64,000 nucleotides of DNA from Jacaranda mimosifolia (lineage: Eukaryota > Streptophyta > Magnoliopsida > Lamiales > Bignoniaceae), in NCBI GenBank assembly GCA_018894105.1, contig CM032133.1, forward strand, positions 9,190,501 to 9,254,500. The letters run 5' to 3'. This document shows positions 1 to 12,896 of this stretch, piece by piece. Each line of letters opens with the position of its first letter. The stretch's first letter is position 1. The translations under genes were made by a program, and so were the position numbers. The notes beneath the pieces are model-generated. The model saw only the letters and a list, made by a program, of their open reading frames with translations. It ran no database searches and was not told the origin of the DNA.

Positions 1-174
1 TTTCTAGATTGAAGAAGAGTTCTTCATCTTTCCTTTGGATTTTGCTAATCAAGGCAATTCTTCATCCAAATCTGAATCATAAGCATGTTTAGATCCCCAT
101 TTGCTTATGAAGCACCAGTTAATTTTAGCTTTTGAAGTTTTAATTATTGGATCCTAGTGTCTCACTTGCGTTCA
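1..174 (+). mobile_element. P0: 3' end of a copia LTR
   Basis: These bases match the last part of the family LTR (compare 45030-45200 and 55140-55310) and end in TTCA. The sequence then changes at once to minus-strand gag of M0. This is the right edge of a plus-oriented LTR whose body lies left of the window. The five bases after the edge (GATGT) should be the target duplication, but the other side is not visible. It could be a 3' LTR or a solo LTR. Confidence 0.85.
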
Positions 175-925
175 GATGTGAGGATCAAATCCTCATGGAG
201 ATCATTGTCCATCACTACATCCAAGTTGAAAAACTTCTCCAAGTCTAATCATCTTTAGACCGTAGTCGATGACATGTGACTTCTTATTCATCCTAGCTTG
301 AAAAATCTCCTTTGGAAACATGAACTTCTCATACCTTGTTTCCTTTACAACTCTTGCAAACTTAAACTAAGGTATTATTCATGTGTCCTTGAGGTTTTTT
401 GAAATTTGTAGATGCTAAAATGAGACTATGGGATAGGATGATCCTCAACCCAATTCATGAACATTTCACATGTATCTTGATCCACATTAATCCCCATAGG
501 ATAAGGAGCACCATGATATAGGACACATATCCATTTTAAGGAATCTAGAACGACTTTGAGGTTAAGTCAATCATGGAAAGTTTGGCCTGGTTGGTTTATT
601 AGTTTCCAAAAAATGATTGTGAGTGAATTCTTAGCCATTTTAAGTTCTGAAGATTTCAAAAATCTACAGAAAAGTGATAAAAGAGAATATAAACATGTGA
701 TTGAATATTGATATTTGAAAACATGTTTATGGCCTTTCAAGCATGTTTTTCTCCTACTATTTTATCAATTCCTTCACCCCCTAGAAGAATTCAAAAAATC
801 ATATTTTCCAGTGAGAATCAAGGCCCGAAGGACTTGTAGTGGACCCATGACTCGTGAAATATCCACAAACAATCAAAAGGTAAACATCATTTGCTAATTA
901 CATCTCATGCAACACGTGATATATT
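175..925 (-). pseudogene. M0: decayed copia gag and start of leader
   Basis: Read on the minus strand, this is the N-terminal part of the copia gag gene with its upstream leader. The gag start codon is at 636-638, in the same MAK context as the other copies (42257, 49369, 6973). Frameshifts and stops break it. On the left the gag is cut by the P0 LTR. On the right the leader is cut by M1 and resumes at 11198. Gag would form the virus-like particle shell. No intact product is possible here. Confidence 0.8.
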
Positions 926-3195
926 TGAAAGCAAGTAAGACACTAATAAACAATAATAAAACTTCGAAAGCTTAAATAAACTAGGGCTTACAAGCTACCA
1001 AGGATGTAGATATGCTTTAGGTTTTAGATTTGGTTAAAGAGTTACCTTGAAAAGAGAAATCCAAAGATAGATTAAAGAACTCTTTCTTTAAATAGAATCT
1101 ACCAGATTGTGGCGCAGCTCGAAGCAAGCGATTTTTGACCGATTCAAAACTCTCTAAAAATACAAAAAAAAGTTTTCTGTAGATGATCAACTGCTTGAGG
1201 AAGCTGCTGGAATAAATTTCAGCTCAAAAATCCTTCGGATCTCCTGGAAACAAATCGACAAGAGACTTGTCTTGCAGGTGGATCTCCAAAGGCTTAGCAA
1301 CCCATTTGTTTTACCTTTATCGAAATGATCCACACACCAATCCAATTCCTACTACTCCTCACTTTTAACTGGAGAAAGAGAGGAGAGTTAAGAGGGAGAT
1401 GGCCGATTTTTGGGTACAGAGAAGAAGAGGAAGGTGATCTTCAACACATGAATAAACACCTTGAAAATGGAGGGAAAAGTGAGAATCAAATTCTTCACTT
1501 ACTTGAATGCTTGATTTTCGCCCCCCCCCCCCTCCTCACTCTACATCTATATATAGAGTGAGAATGGTGCGATGCTAAGGTGGCATCACACCTTCCTCAA
1601 GGGGGTGTGGATTGCCAACATGCATGCCTTGCATGCTTAGTTAGCAAATTCAAATCTAATTTGAATTTGTGTCCATTTCAATTACATTTGAAATCTAGTT
1701 TTAAATTAACTAAATAACACCTTAAAATGATCCTATCATTTGAATTTTTCCTCCAAAGAATATTCTCCTCATTAATTAAATGAAACAATTTAATTTAATT
1801 AATTAATTCTTGACTTAACTCTTTAAGTCAACTAGCTTAAATCGTTAAGCTTAATTTTTGTTAACTTAACTTTTTAAGTTAACTTGACCAATTGATGGTC
1901 ATATGGCCCCAAATAATTAAATCTTTAATTATTGTTCTAATTTAACTCTTTAAATTATTTGATCAATTTAACAATTAAATTAATAAAGCTAAATTGACCT
2001 CAATTTTTTTATCATCCCAAAACCAGTGTCCACGAAGAGAATTTTCTAACACTTAGAAAGTTCCTCCATTACTTAGGAAATATAATTGGCTTTTGTGTGT
2101 GATCTGATAGGTTCTACCATTCATTGGACATGGGCTCACAACTACTTGTGACTTTAGAATATCATATATTCCTTCCCTTTAGTTCAAACTGCTTTAAAGT
2201 AATCAACTTATTTCAATTAATCTCCATTAATTTAAGAGTATCAAATCTCCATGGTCGATGTTCAATCTCAAGCCCATGGAGTTAAACTCATTAGCCGAAA
2301 TAAATGCTTTTGGAGAACTATCATAGCTCTACGCAGACCATGCAAATACAATCCTTCCGTCTCCTATCTCTCGAAGGAGGCCTAGGGAAAGATATTTGCC
2401 AGCTCCCTAATAGTCTCGATACTATATTTCTATTCCAAATGTTCGATTCCACTTTATGACCTCATTTTCAGAAAACTCCTTTTCTAAATTTTCATACTAC
2501 CTTGCGCAATGACTCCTTGGAATTGATTATTATAGAATACATAGGAGATGTATTCACCCTTCACAAAGATGAAGAGTTGGATTCCATATTTGATCTCATA
2601 AACCTCTATGTCTAAGTAGCTCATGCGTAATCACAACTCAAACAGCCCGCTAAATGACTAGGGAGGAGTTAAAGCATGAAGACCAAAACATAAGGTTACC
2701 ATGGATCCTCGATCAAAGGACTAATTATATGAACTAGCGTAAGCAGAAGAACTTTGCCACTACCGACTTGCCACTTTGGCTATCTAGTAGATTCTCTGAT
2801 CGGTCTTCGGTGCCTTGTTTCCTAACAAACACCCACTAACATGCATCCATATCACATGTGGGATTGCTCATGGAATGGAGCAATATCCAACTCCTTGGAT
2901 CCATGCATCGTTAGTGCAAGTTTATCTGGATCTTAGATGCACTGTCTCGTAAGATCCTATTACTTGAAAGATTTAAGATCATGACCATGTAAGACTTACT
3001 CCATGATTACCACCCAGTACATGACCAAGTCCCGTAGTCTTGTGTGATCTAAAGGCTTCAACCAATTGCCAGTGAAGTAAATATAAGCATAAGATGAAGA
3101 TGGCCATATTAAAAATAATATTTAATCAAGATTGTATCACAATTGAAATGATTTACAATGCTAATCTAATTAACTTGCTGGGTACTATTCCAACA
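926..3195 (-). repeat. M1 3' LTR
   Basis: On the plus strand it starts TGAAAGC (reverse of the LTR end) and finishes CTATTCCAACA (reverse of TGTTGGAATAG). The TATA-like run is near 1547-1560. The inverted repeat next to it has arms at 1566-1575 and 1583-1592. A run of ten Cs lies just after 1520. The U3 part is rich in short AGTTAA/TTAACT motifs. Confidence 0.88.
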
Positions 3196-3212
3196 ATCTC
3201 CCACTTGTCCTA
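3196..3212 (-). other. M1 polypurine tract region
   Basis: Immediately inside the 3' LTR, the minus strand reads a purine run ending GTGGGAGAT. The same place in P1 (before 16509) and P3 (before 53098) reads ..GGAGAT. This is the expected plus-strand primer site of an LTR retrotransposon. Confidence 0.65.
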
Positions 3213-3399
3213 AAGCCAATTCCCAATAGTCTTAAAACCCATCTTTTTAAGATGTCATTTAGAGTCCGTTTGCATTTAGGGGTTAAAATAGTAGTTATGT
3301 TATATTTTCTTCTGAGGCAACTGTTCGCACTCAGTTGTCGCCTCTATCAAATGATAATGCATTTATATGTGTTTAGATCACTGTTGAGATCTTAGCTCA

Positions 3400-4930
3400 A
3401 GTCCTAAGTTATCTTCGAAAGACAATCACAGGCTCATTCATGCTAGGCACTACATCCAACTCTGAGATGAAGTTTTTATCCAAACACCTTCCTTTGCGAT
3501 TTCTAAAACCACAAATTATTCACCTCAGTAGTAATCTCGGTTGTGGTATCTTGTTTGGAACTCTTCCAACTCACCACACCGCCATTAAGGCAAAACTTAA
3601 ATGTAGAAGTAGATTTTAGGTCATCTACATCGGATTGAAAACTAGGATCCGAAAACCCTTTGAATTTCAATTTTCCATTGCCGTATACAAAAAAATAAAA
3701 CTTTAGTGCTTCTCAAGTACTTTAGGATTGTTTTGATGGACATCAAGTAATACTTACTGGGGTCAGATTGGAAATGACTCGTAACACTTAGAGTGTGTGC
3801 CACATCCGGTCTTGTACATTGAACGGCATACAATATGCTCCGCATAAAGTATGTAGAACAATCTATGTCTCCAGTTGTCAGTCTAAGGGGCAATAGACTT
3901 GGAGAGACTAATGCCATGTCCTTGAGGGAGAAACCACTCTTGGATTCTTCCATACTAAAATTCTTTAGTATTTTCTCAATGTACGATGTTTGGGAAAGCT
4001 TCAGCATCCTCCCCAATCTATCTCTATAGATACATATTCCCAATACATAGGATGTTTCTCCTAAATTCTTTATGGAGAATTGTGTAGATAACAATGTTTT
4101 TGTATACTCTTAACATTTCTCTCTCATTCTCAATGAGAAGAATGTCATTGACATAAAGCATAATGAACTATATACTACTCCTACTAGCTTTTTAGAACAC
4201 ATAAGGTTCATACACATTTTTGACAAAGTCAAATGATTTGACTTTCTAATCAAAATGTATGTTCCAAGTTTGAGACACCTTTTTGAGTCCATAAATGGAT
4301 CTCTAGAGTTTACAAACCTTTCGCTAACTCCCATTGCATGTAAAACCTTGCAGTTGCACCATATAGATTTTTTCTTCAATGTTTCCATTGAGGAAAGTGG
4401 TTTTCATAGCTATTTGTCATATCTCAGAGTCATAATGCAACTATCGCAAGCAAAATCTGATTGGACTTAGGCATGGCAACCACTGCAAAGGTTTTCTCAA
4501 AATCAAAATCAGGTCTTAGAGTGTAACCTTTTGCTACTAGTCACGCCTTAAAGGTCATTACCTATCCATCAACTCCTAGCCTTCGCTTATAGATCCACTT
4601 GCAAGCAACGCAAACTATTCCCTTTGGTGGATCTACCAAAGTCCATACTTTGTTGGAGTTTATGGAGTCCAGTTTGGATTTTTTGGCATTAAGCCAATAT
4701 CCCGAGTCTTTGTCTAACATAGCTTCCTCGTAGGTCTTCGGATCACTATACGATTGGCTTGTCTCATGAAGGAATATGAACTTTTCAATTACTTCTTGAT
4801 TTGGTCTGACCTTCTTGGAAGTTGTGTGTGAGGCTTTTATTTTACTTGTTTCTACCACTTGTGGGATTTTAATGATCATCTTGAAGTTCTCCAACTTCAA
4901 TTACAACGGTTTTTCTATCTAATAGAATTT
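3400..4930 (-). pseudogene. M1 reverse transcriptase and RNase H (broken)
   Basis: Minus-strand reading gives copia RT followed by RNase H. Recognisable pieces are the NKVWTLVDPPKG and KWIYKRRLGVDG segments (4562-4900), the catalytic loop at 4144-4155, and RNase H sequence with SSKQDT (around 3550). The catalytic loop reads YVND, so the first aspartate of YVDD has become Asn (GAT to AAT). Open frames are short (3642-4094, 4110-4388, 4562-4900) and lie in different frames. RT would copy element RNA into DNA. This copy cannot do so. Confidence 0.85.
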
Positions 4931-5960
4931 TTTTTCCAAAAAGGTAGCGTTCCTTGAAACAAACACCCTTTGGTCTGAGGGATCATTAAAGTAATGATCT
5001 AAAGACTCTGTAGGCTATCCCACAAAGTTGCATAAGGTGGATCTACTATCCAACTTGTCTTTCACTAGCCGTCTCAGTAAGCGGAAGACCCCCAAACCTT
5101 TAGATAATGAAACGATGATGCTTTGCCATACCAAATCTCATGTAGTGTCTATGGTACCAACTTTGAAGGTACCACACTTAGTGACTTTGCCGCCGTTTTT
5201 AAGGCGTATCCCCAAAAGGATTAGGCACATGAAAAAATCTCATCATAGAACGTACCATGTCGAACAAAGTACGGTTTCTCATTTCGGCTACTCCACCATT
5301 TTGGGGTATGCCATGTGGAGTCTATTAAGAGAGAATTCCATTATCTTTCAGATAATCTAAAAATTCAGTAATTAAGTATTTTCCCCCTCAATCTGATCAA
5401 AGAGTTTTAATACTAAGTCCCTTTTGCTTTTCCATTTCATTCATATACTCTTTGAACTTTTTAAAGGCTTTGGACTTGTACTTCATAAGATACATATGTC
5501 TGAATCGACTATATCATCAGTAAAGGTGATGAAGTAGGAATAGCCTCCTCTCGCACTAAGTCTTAGTGGACCACAAACAATCATATGGATCAAATCTAAA
5601 GGACTTGTAGTGCCCTTCATTTTTCCTACAGAATGAGCCTTGGTCATTTTTCCCTTTAACATGATTCACAAGTAAGAAGGTTTCCAATACCACTAATATT
5701 TAGTACTTTGAGAGCTTCTAACTTGTTCATCCTATTTTTAGAAATATGTGCAAGTCATGCGTGTCAAAACATAGCATCTTCTTGGATATTTAATTTTCTT
5801 ACTTTGTTGAATGTGCATTAGTGATGGTGGATAATCCAAAAAATGTATAACCCTTTTGTTAAGTGTACCATAAGCATCTAAAGAACCCATTATTTAATGC
5901 CTTCAATCTCCCATTTGATATAGAAGGATCAAATCCTTCATTATCTAAAACGAAAATTAA
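4931..5960 (-). pseudogene. M1 integrase and GAG-pre-integrase region (broken)
   Basis: Minus-strand sequence aligns with the better preserved integrase of P3 (50418-51403). It includes the zinc-binding N-terminal part (about 5640-5850) and the core. At 5388-5390 an in-frame TGA replaces the Arg/Gln codon after the SD of the SD-x-GGEY segment. The same stop occurs in P3 and M2. No long frame survives. Integrase lies upstream of RT in element sense, which is what defines copia rather than gypsy. Confidence 0.8.
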
Positions 5961-5989
5961 AATGATGTTCTCAACAATAAATGGTACAT

Positions 5990-6215
5990 ATTAACAAGAG
6001 TTCAATACAATTATGGTGTTCCTAAGTCTAACTTATTATTATACACCTTCGGCTTTAGCCGCAACTCTTGCTCCTTAGCCAAGGCACTAGATCATATCCC
6101 CATCACTAGCTCTTATTCTTCTTTCTATTCTTTGTAACAACTTACAAAGATAAGAACCACATGTGATATCATATATTCATGAGAAAGAATTTATCCTAAA
6201 ATACACTTCAATAAA
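5990..6215 (-). pseudogene. M1 aspartic protease remnant
   Basis: Between the gag zinc-knuckle area and the GAG-pre-integrase segment, the minus strand gives a protease-like stretch. It has a degraded D-T/S-G site (DITCGS), a basic segment, and GARVAA followed by a Gly-containing run, as in copia proteases. Stops interrupt it. P3 lacks the first half of this segment. Confidence 0.5.
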
Positions 6216-6973
6216 GTACATACCCTTTTCAAGGGTTGAAAGGTATGCCTTCCAACTCTACTTTCAGTGGCCTATCTCGCCAAAGTAAAAACAAGTAATA
6301 TCAACTATATCCTCTATAATCTTCTTGACTCCTTCGGATGCTTTTGATGGTTGATTTCCCCTTAGAGGAAGAACTTTTGTTCCTTTTACCTCCCTTTCTA
6401 GCACCCTTAGGGCCTATAGACTTGGAGAAGGAAGCAAGCATTAATAGTATGCCCTTGTCATGGTAACCTCCATCTCGATCAACACTTTGATCAATAAAAC
6501 TCAGCAAGGATGTGAGGATCAAATCCTTATGGAGATCATTGTCCATCACTACGCCCAAGTTGAAAAAACTTCTACAAGCCTAATCATCTTTAGACCGTAG
6601 TTGATGACACATGGCTTTACATCTATCTTAGCTTGAAAAAATTTCCTTTGACAACATGAATTTCTCATACTTTGTTTGTTTTACAACTCTTGTAAACTTT
6701 AGCCGAGGTATAATTCATGTGTCCTTGAGACTTTTGAAGTTTGCAGATGCCATCATGAGACTATAGGACTAGACGATCCTAAACCTAATTTGTGAACTTT
6801 TCACATGTCTCTTAATCTACTATAATCCCCGTAGGATTAGGAGCACCTTAATATAGGACATATATCCACTTCTAGGAATCTAGAACGATTTTTTTGAGGT
6901 TAAGTCAATCGTGGAAGTTTGGCCTGGTTGGTTTATTGGTTTCCAAAATAATGTGGAATGGATTTTTAGCCAT
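6216..6973 (-). pseudogene. M1 gag (broken)
   Basis: The start codon is at 6971-6973. The longest surviving frame, 6301-6558, covers the DNDLHKDLILTSL segment and a basic Gly/Lys/Ser-rich tail (KGARKGGKRNKSSSSKGK) typical of the region before the zinc knuckle. The knuckle itself (about 6250-6290) is degraded. Frameshifts lie upstream. Confidence 0.75.
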
Positions 6974-8948
6974 TCTCTTGAGATACAAATCCTCAAAGGC
7001 AAAAAAGAGAATATAAGCATGTGATTGAATTTTGATATAAAAAACATGTTCATGGTCTTTCAAGCATGCTTTTCACACACTATTTTATCAAATACTTCAC
7101 CCCTAGAAGAATTCAAAAAATCTCATTTCCTAGTGAGAATCAGGATCCCAAGGACTTGCAAGTGGACCCCTGTAACTGGTGCCATTCACAAACAATCGAA
7201 GGGTAAGGAACTTTTGCTAATTACATCTCATGAAACTCTTGATATATTTTGCCTCAATTTTCGCATAGACCAACATAACCGTGCGTTATCTATGTTACTA
7301 AGTATTAAGTCAAACCTACCAATCAAACTTTGATTAAAGACAGGCACCACAACATCTCCCGTAATAGAGTGCTAATATGTGGGCATTCTTGATTCAAAAA
7401 TGTATCTAATGCTAAGTGTATGCTCACAGCTTTCCTTCTAAGTGTAACCCCCATAAACGAGTGCCATCACACAAAATTAGTAGCATCGTCATGGCACACA
7501 CTATTGGTAGAATGCATGGATTAATTAAAACTCTTTTTAATTTATATCTATTTTGACTTAATATTTGAAGAACGCTCAGACTTTCTAAGTCGAGGGTTTT
7601 TGCTTACAAAGATCTCATCATTTTATCTTCTAATTTAAATTTTCTATACCCTAACCATGCATCTCATACATTAGTAGGATATGCAAAGAATAAATACGTA
7701 AATCTGTCTAGCATGCTCCTAGGGTGGGATGACCATGAGCCTAACCAAGTGGTGCACTTAGAGCCATAGGAGCACCACCTAGTTGATTTTAAGTGGGTTG
7801 ATTATATCTAGCTATTACACGAGTGTATCTCCATACATTCATAGGTCTTCTTGCCTCCAATGGTCTCCTTACTCGTAACATTTACAAGAGAAATAAATCC
7901 TCATTCCTAGCGATTCTACTCTCATAACATTTACATGATAGAAATTAAGAGGATGCAAGCCCCAATTTAATAAAACCCTTTACAACAACTTGAAAAAAAT
8001 AAAATCAATGTTAAAAGCTCATAATCATCCCCATACATTCATCACCCATTCAACAATTAAATGAACAACAAATAAATCTAGAATTAATAATTAATTCCAA
8101 CAATTAAATGCTTATCTCATAAACAATTAATTGGTCAAGCAAAAACAAGCACAACATTTATGCACCTCATTTTTTGCACAAAATTGGAGATTAACTTGAA
8201 CAAATTTCTAAAAGCAATCCAAAATGTCAAACATAATTTTAAGAACTTGCACAGCACTTGTGCACCTATCTAGCATGATTTGAAACATTTTTGGTCACTT
8301 AAAGAACACAAAAATAGGCTTAAAACTTATGCCAAAAAAAATTGGTCGCTGCTGCCCAGGTGGTGTGTATGGCTGGGCGGCAGGTGTGCTCACTGTGCTA
8401 TCTATGCGCGGCCACAGTGCAGCAGCACTCTTGTTTCGAAGTTTGGACTGAGTCAAGTCAATTTTGGTTCAACTTCTATGAACTAAAAATTTTAGGACAC
8501 ATCGTAAACATGAAACCACACATTTTAGATGAAATTTTAGACTTAAAACACCTTTAAAAAATGGAAATTCAATTGCTCAAACATGCTTCAAACTTCAAGT
8601 TCAAGTAAGAAACATATCCTTCAAAAATCTCCAACAAAACTCCAATCATATTGGATCCAAAAATTACCAAAACGTCTTAAGGCCAATCAACACATGCTAT
8701 ATCAACATAAAACATCAATTAATGCTAAATCAACATTCAACATTAATAGATGTGGATTAAAACATACTAATCATATGAATCAACAATTGAAACACATATT
8801 AGCATGCTTTCAATTCATCAATCAAGAAACCATACATAACATCATCCAAACACTCCAATCTATCATACGAATTAAGAGATTGGTGATTTTGATCAATCCA
8901 TCACATGAATCAATCAATCAAAAAAATCCAAATCAAAGCGTGAATTAG
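6974..8948 (-). other. M1 untranslated leader
   Basis: This is a stretch of nearly 2 kb between the gag start and the primer site. It is collinear with leaders in P2 (40318-42256), P3 and M0. No coding frame is shared between copies. It holds the repeated GGCACTCGTTAC-type motif (reverse sense around 7164 and 7448) and a GC-rich patch at about 8345-8440. Confidence 0.75.
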
Positions 8949-8960
8949 GCTCCGATACCA
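8949..8960 (-). other. M1 primer binding site
   Basis: The minus strand reads TGGTATCGGAGC, two bases inside the 5' LTR. It differs by one base from the common copia primer site complementary to the 3' end of plant initiator Met tRNA (TGGTATCAGAGC). Confidence 0.85.
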
Positions 8961-8962
8961 CT

Positions 8963-11197
8963 TAAAAGCAAATAAGGCACTAGTATCTAATAATAAAATT
9001 TCAAAAGCTTAAATAAACCGGTGCTTACAAGCTACAAAGGATCTAAACATACTTTAGGATTCATATTGGGTGGAAGAGTTACCTTGAAATGAAAAATCTA
9101 AAGGTAGATTGAAGAACTCATTCTTGAAACAGAATCTGCCAGACAGTAGCGCAACTAGAAACAAGCGATTTTTGACCAATTCAAAACTCTCCAAAAATAC
9201 TGAAAAAAATTCTAGTAGATTCTTAACTCCTTGAGGAAGCTACTGGAATAAATTTCAGCTCAAAGCTCCTTCTTTATCTCCTGGAAACAAATTGACAAGA
9301 GATTATTCTTGCAAGTGGATCTCTAATGGCTTAGCAACCCATTTGCTTTACTTCTATCGAAATGATCCACACACCAATCCAATTCCTACTACTCCTCACT
9401 TTTAGTTGGACAAAGAGAGAAGAGTTGTGAGAGAGATAACTGATTTTTGGGTATGGAGAAGAAGAGGAAGAGAAAATGAATGAACACATTGAAAATGGAG
9501 GGAAAAGTGAGAATCTGGTTCTTCACTTGCTTGAATGCATGATTTCCGCCCCCCCTCGTTCTATATCTATATATAAAGTGAGGATGGTGTGATTCCAAGG
9601 TGGAATCACACCTTGTTCAAGGGGGTGGTGACCGCCAGCATGCTTGCCTTGCGTGCTTAGTAGGCAAATTCAAATCTAATTTGAATTTATGTGCATTTCA
9701 ATTACATTTGAAATGTAATTTCAAATTAATTAAATGCCACACTAAAATGATTCTATTATTTGAATTTTCCCTCCAAATAATATTCTCCTCATTAATTAAA
9801 TTAAATAATTTAATTTAATTAATTCTTTCTTGACTTAACTCTTTAAGTCAACTAGCTTAACTCTTTAAGCTCAATTTTTGTTAACTTAACTTGACCAATT
9901 GATGGTCATATGGCACCAAATAATTAAATCTTTAATTATTGTTCTAATTTAAGTCCTTAAATTACTTGATCAATTTAACAATAAAATTAATCAAGCCAAA
10001 TTGACCTCAATTTTTTATCATCCCAAAACCAGTCTCCATAGAGAGAATTTTCTAACACTTAGAAGGATCTTCCATTACTTAGGAAATGTAATTAGATTTT
10101 ATGTGTGACTTGATAGGTTTTACCATTCATTGGACATGGGCTCACAACTTCTTGTGACTTTAGAATATCATATATTCTTTTTAGTTTAAACTCCTTTAAA
10201 CTAAACGACTCATTTCAATTAATCTCCATTAATTGAAGAGTACCCGATCTCCATGGTCGATGTCCAACCTCAAATTCGTGGAGCCCAACTAATTGGCCAA
10301 AATGAATGCTTTTGAAGAACCATCATAGTTCTACGTGTACTATGCAAATATGGTCCTTCTGTCTCCTATCTCTTGAAAGAGGCCTATGTCAAGATATTTT
10401 TCGATTCCCTAATAGCCTCGATACTATGTTTCTATTCCCAATGTTCAATTCCACTTTATGACCTCATCTTTGGAAAACTCCTTCTGCAAATTATCATACT
10501 GCCTTGCTCAAGAACTCGTTGGAATCGATCATTATAGAATACATAGGAGATGTGCTCACTCTTCACAAAGACTAGGAGTCATATCCATCTTGGATCTCAC
10601 AAACCTCCATGTCTAAGTAGTTCATGCCCAATCACAACTTGAATGGCCCGCTAAATAACCAATGAGGAGTTAAAGCATGAGGACCTAAACATAAGGTTAC
10701 CATGGATCCTCAGGTTAAAGGACTACTTATATACACTAGCATAAGTATGAGAACTTTTCCACTACTGACTTGCCACTTTGGCTATCTAGTGGATTCTCTG
10801 ATGGGTCTTCAATGCCTTGTTCCCTAACAAGTACCCACTGACATGCATTCATATCTCGTATGGGATTGCTCATGAAATAGAATAATATCCAACTCCTTGG
10901 ATCTATGCATCATTAGTGCAAATATATTTAGATCTTAGATACCCTGTCTCGTAAGATCCTATGACTTGAAAGACTTAAGATCACGATTGTGTAAGACTTG
11001 TTCCAAGATCACCACGTAGTGCGTGACCAAGTTCCATAGTCTTGTGTGATCTAAAGGCTTCAACCAAATGCCAGTGAATTAAATGTAAGCATAAGATGAA
11101 GATGGCCATATTAAAAATATCACTTAATCAAGATTGTATCACAAGTGAAATAATTTACAACGCCAATCTAATTGGCTTGCAGGGTACTATTCATGCA
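8963..11197 (-). repeat. M1 5' LTR
   Basis: On the plus strand it starts TAAAAGC beside the primer site and ends CTATTCATGCA, a mutated form of CTATTCCAACA. It contains a TATA-like run (about 9561-9577). Next to it is a perfect 12-base inverted repeat with a 3-base loop (9586-9612). Confidence 0.88.
9586..9612 (-). promoter_or_regulatory. LTR hairpin next to the TATA box, M1 5' LTR
   Basis: The arms GGTGTGATTCCA (9586-9597) and TGGAATCACACC (9601-9612) are perfect complements around AGG. Other copies have GGTGTGATGCCA with TGGCATCACACC, so both arms changed together here. The TATA-like run lies about 10-20 bases away on the transcription side. Confidence 0.75.
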
Positions 11198-12882
11198 ATG
11201 TCTACATTACCAAGTATTAAGTTGGACCTACCAATCAAACTTTGATTCGAGATCGCTCCACGACAATCCACGACTCATGAGATAATGCATGTGAAGCCTC
11301 AAATCGATGGTACGTCGTACGCTAAGTATATGATCACAACTTTCCACCATAAGTGTGACCCACGACTCGGAGACATCACACAAATGTGGTATCATCGTCA
11401 TGCCATATACTATTGGTAGAAGGCATGGATTGATTAAAACTCCTTTTAATTTATATCCATTTTGACTTAATATTTGGAGCACTTAAACATTCTAAGTAGA
11501 GGGTTTTCAACTTGCTTGCCAATTTTATCTTTTTATTTAGGTTTTGTATATCGATCACAATCTATGCATCACATACATCAATAGGATATAGAAAGCATAA
11601 ATAAGTAAATGGGCCTAGCATGCTCCCAGGGTGGGATGACCATGAACCTAACCAAGTGATGCACTTTAGAGCTATAGGTGCACCACTTAGTTGATTTTAA
11701 GTGGGTTGATTAAATATAACTATTACATAAATATATACCTATACACTTATGGGTCTTCATGCCTCCAATGGTCTTTTTTGCTCCTTGCAACTTTTACAAG
11801 AGAAAGAAATCCTCACTTCTAGTGATTCTATTCTCATAACATTTACAAGATAGAATTAAGAGGCATGCAAGCCCCAATTTAATACAACACTTTTCAACAA
11901 CTTAAAGCAAATAAAATTAATATTAAAGGCTCATGATCATCTACATTCATTCATCATCATTCCACAATTAAATGAATAATAAATAAATCAAGAATTAATA
12001 TTCAATTCCAACAATTAAATGCTTATCTCATAAACAATTAATTTGTCAAGCAAAAACAAGCATAACATTTATGCATCTTATTTTTACAACAATTGGAGAT
12101 CAACTTAAATTTAACTTTAAAAGCAAGTAAAAATGTCCAACATTATTTTGAGTACTTACATAACAATTGTGAATCAAAAGTGTATGGAAAAATCAAGTTT
12201 TGGAGGGCAAAAAAGCACAAAATGGCAAACCTGTCACGCCATGGCAGCCTTGGGCGGAACTGTTGCCACGCCGGCCATCCAAGCAGGCTGCACGGGTGGT
12301 ACAGTACTGTGCTGCCCAGCTAGGGGCTGGCCGACTGGCCGGGCCACTGCCACAAGGTGCCTAGGCCACCGTTTTGCCTCGTTTTCGCCTTTTTCCTTTT
12401 GCAAACCATATGGACACTTCCATAACATAATTCCATACATTTTATGATAAATTTATAGATTATAAACACTTTAAAAATTGGAAATTAAAGTGCTCAAATT
12501 GCTTCAAAAAATCAAGTCTAAGGAAGAATCACCATTTTTCAAACACCTTCAAGGCATTCTAATAAACTCCAATTATATCCAAGCCAGTTGGATCCAAAAA
12601 ATGACCAAAAAAAACATATGAATTAACAATGATATATTAACATATCACATAATTTAATGCTAAATCAAAATATCACATTAACTAATAATGAATCAAATTA
12701 CACTAACATATGAATTAACAATTAAAACACATATTAGCAAAATCTCTATTCATCATCAAAGGAGCAACAAGCATCATCATTCAAACACTCCAATCCATCA
12801 TATGAACCAAGTATTTGAAGATCTATATCAATTCATCACATGAATCAATCAAAAGAAAATCCAAATTATAGCATGAATTAAT
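11198..12882 (-). other. M0 leader, part distal to gag
   Basis: Collinear with the M1 leader from about 7290 to 8948, so this is the continuation of M0 after the M1 insertion. About 40 bases of leader expected between 925 and 11198 are missing. It includes a GC-rich patch (12236-12385) and AT-rich sequence. The short open frames here are not shared by other copies. Confidence 0.75.
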
Positions 12883-12894
12883 ACTCTAATACCA
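12883..12894 (-). other. M0 primer binding site
   Basis: The minus strand reads TGGTATTAGAGT, a decayed version of TGGTATCAGAGC, two bases inside the M0 5' LTR. Confidence 0.75.
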
Positions 12895-12896
12895 CT

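Larger units (their letters stand above)
926..11197 (-). mobile_element. M1: structurally complete Ty1/copia element
   Basis: On the plus strand the order is 3' LTR (926-3195), polypurine tract, RNase H, RT, INT, PR, gag, leader, primer site (8949-8960) and 5' LTR (8963-11197). This is a full copia layout of about 10.3 kb in minus orientation. Both LTRs are about 2.2 kb and carry the same promoter hairpin and TATA region. The coding part is dead: many stops, frameshifts, and YVND instead of YVDD in RT. The flanking 5-mers ATATT and ATGTC do not match, so the expected duplication is not seen. The host sequence is the leader of M0. Confidence 0.88.

Noticed and set aside
1325..1561. 78-codon frame in the M1 3' LTR
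   Set aside because: It lies in LTR U5/R, ends in the C-tract and TATA region, and is not kept in other LTR copies.
7025..7333. 102-codon frame in the M1 leader and the similar frames at 715-897 and 49001-49303
   Set aside because: These are leader sequence read in the sense opposite to the element. The frame length is not kept in P2 or M0, and no start context or family is evident.
12133..12447. Overlapping frames at 12093-12447 through the GC-rich leader patch
   Set aside because: The patch lacks stops because it is GC-rich. The frames are not conserved in the other three leaders.
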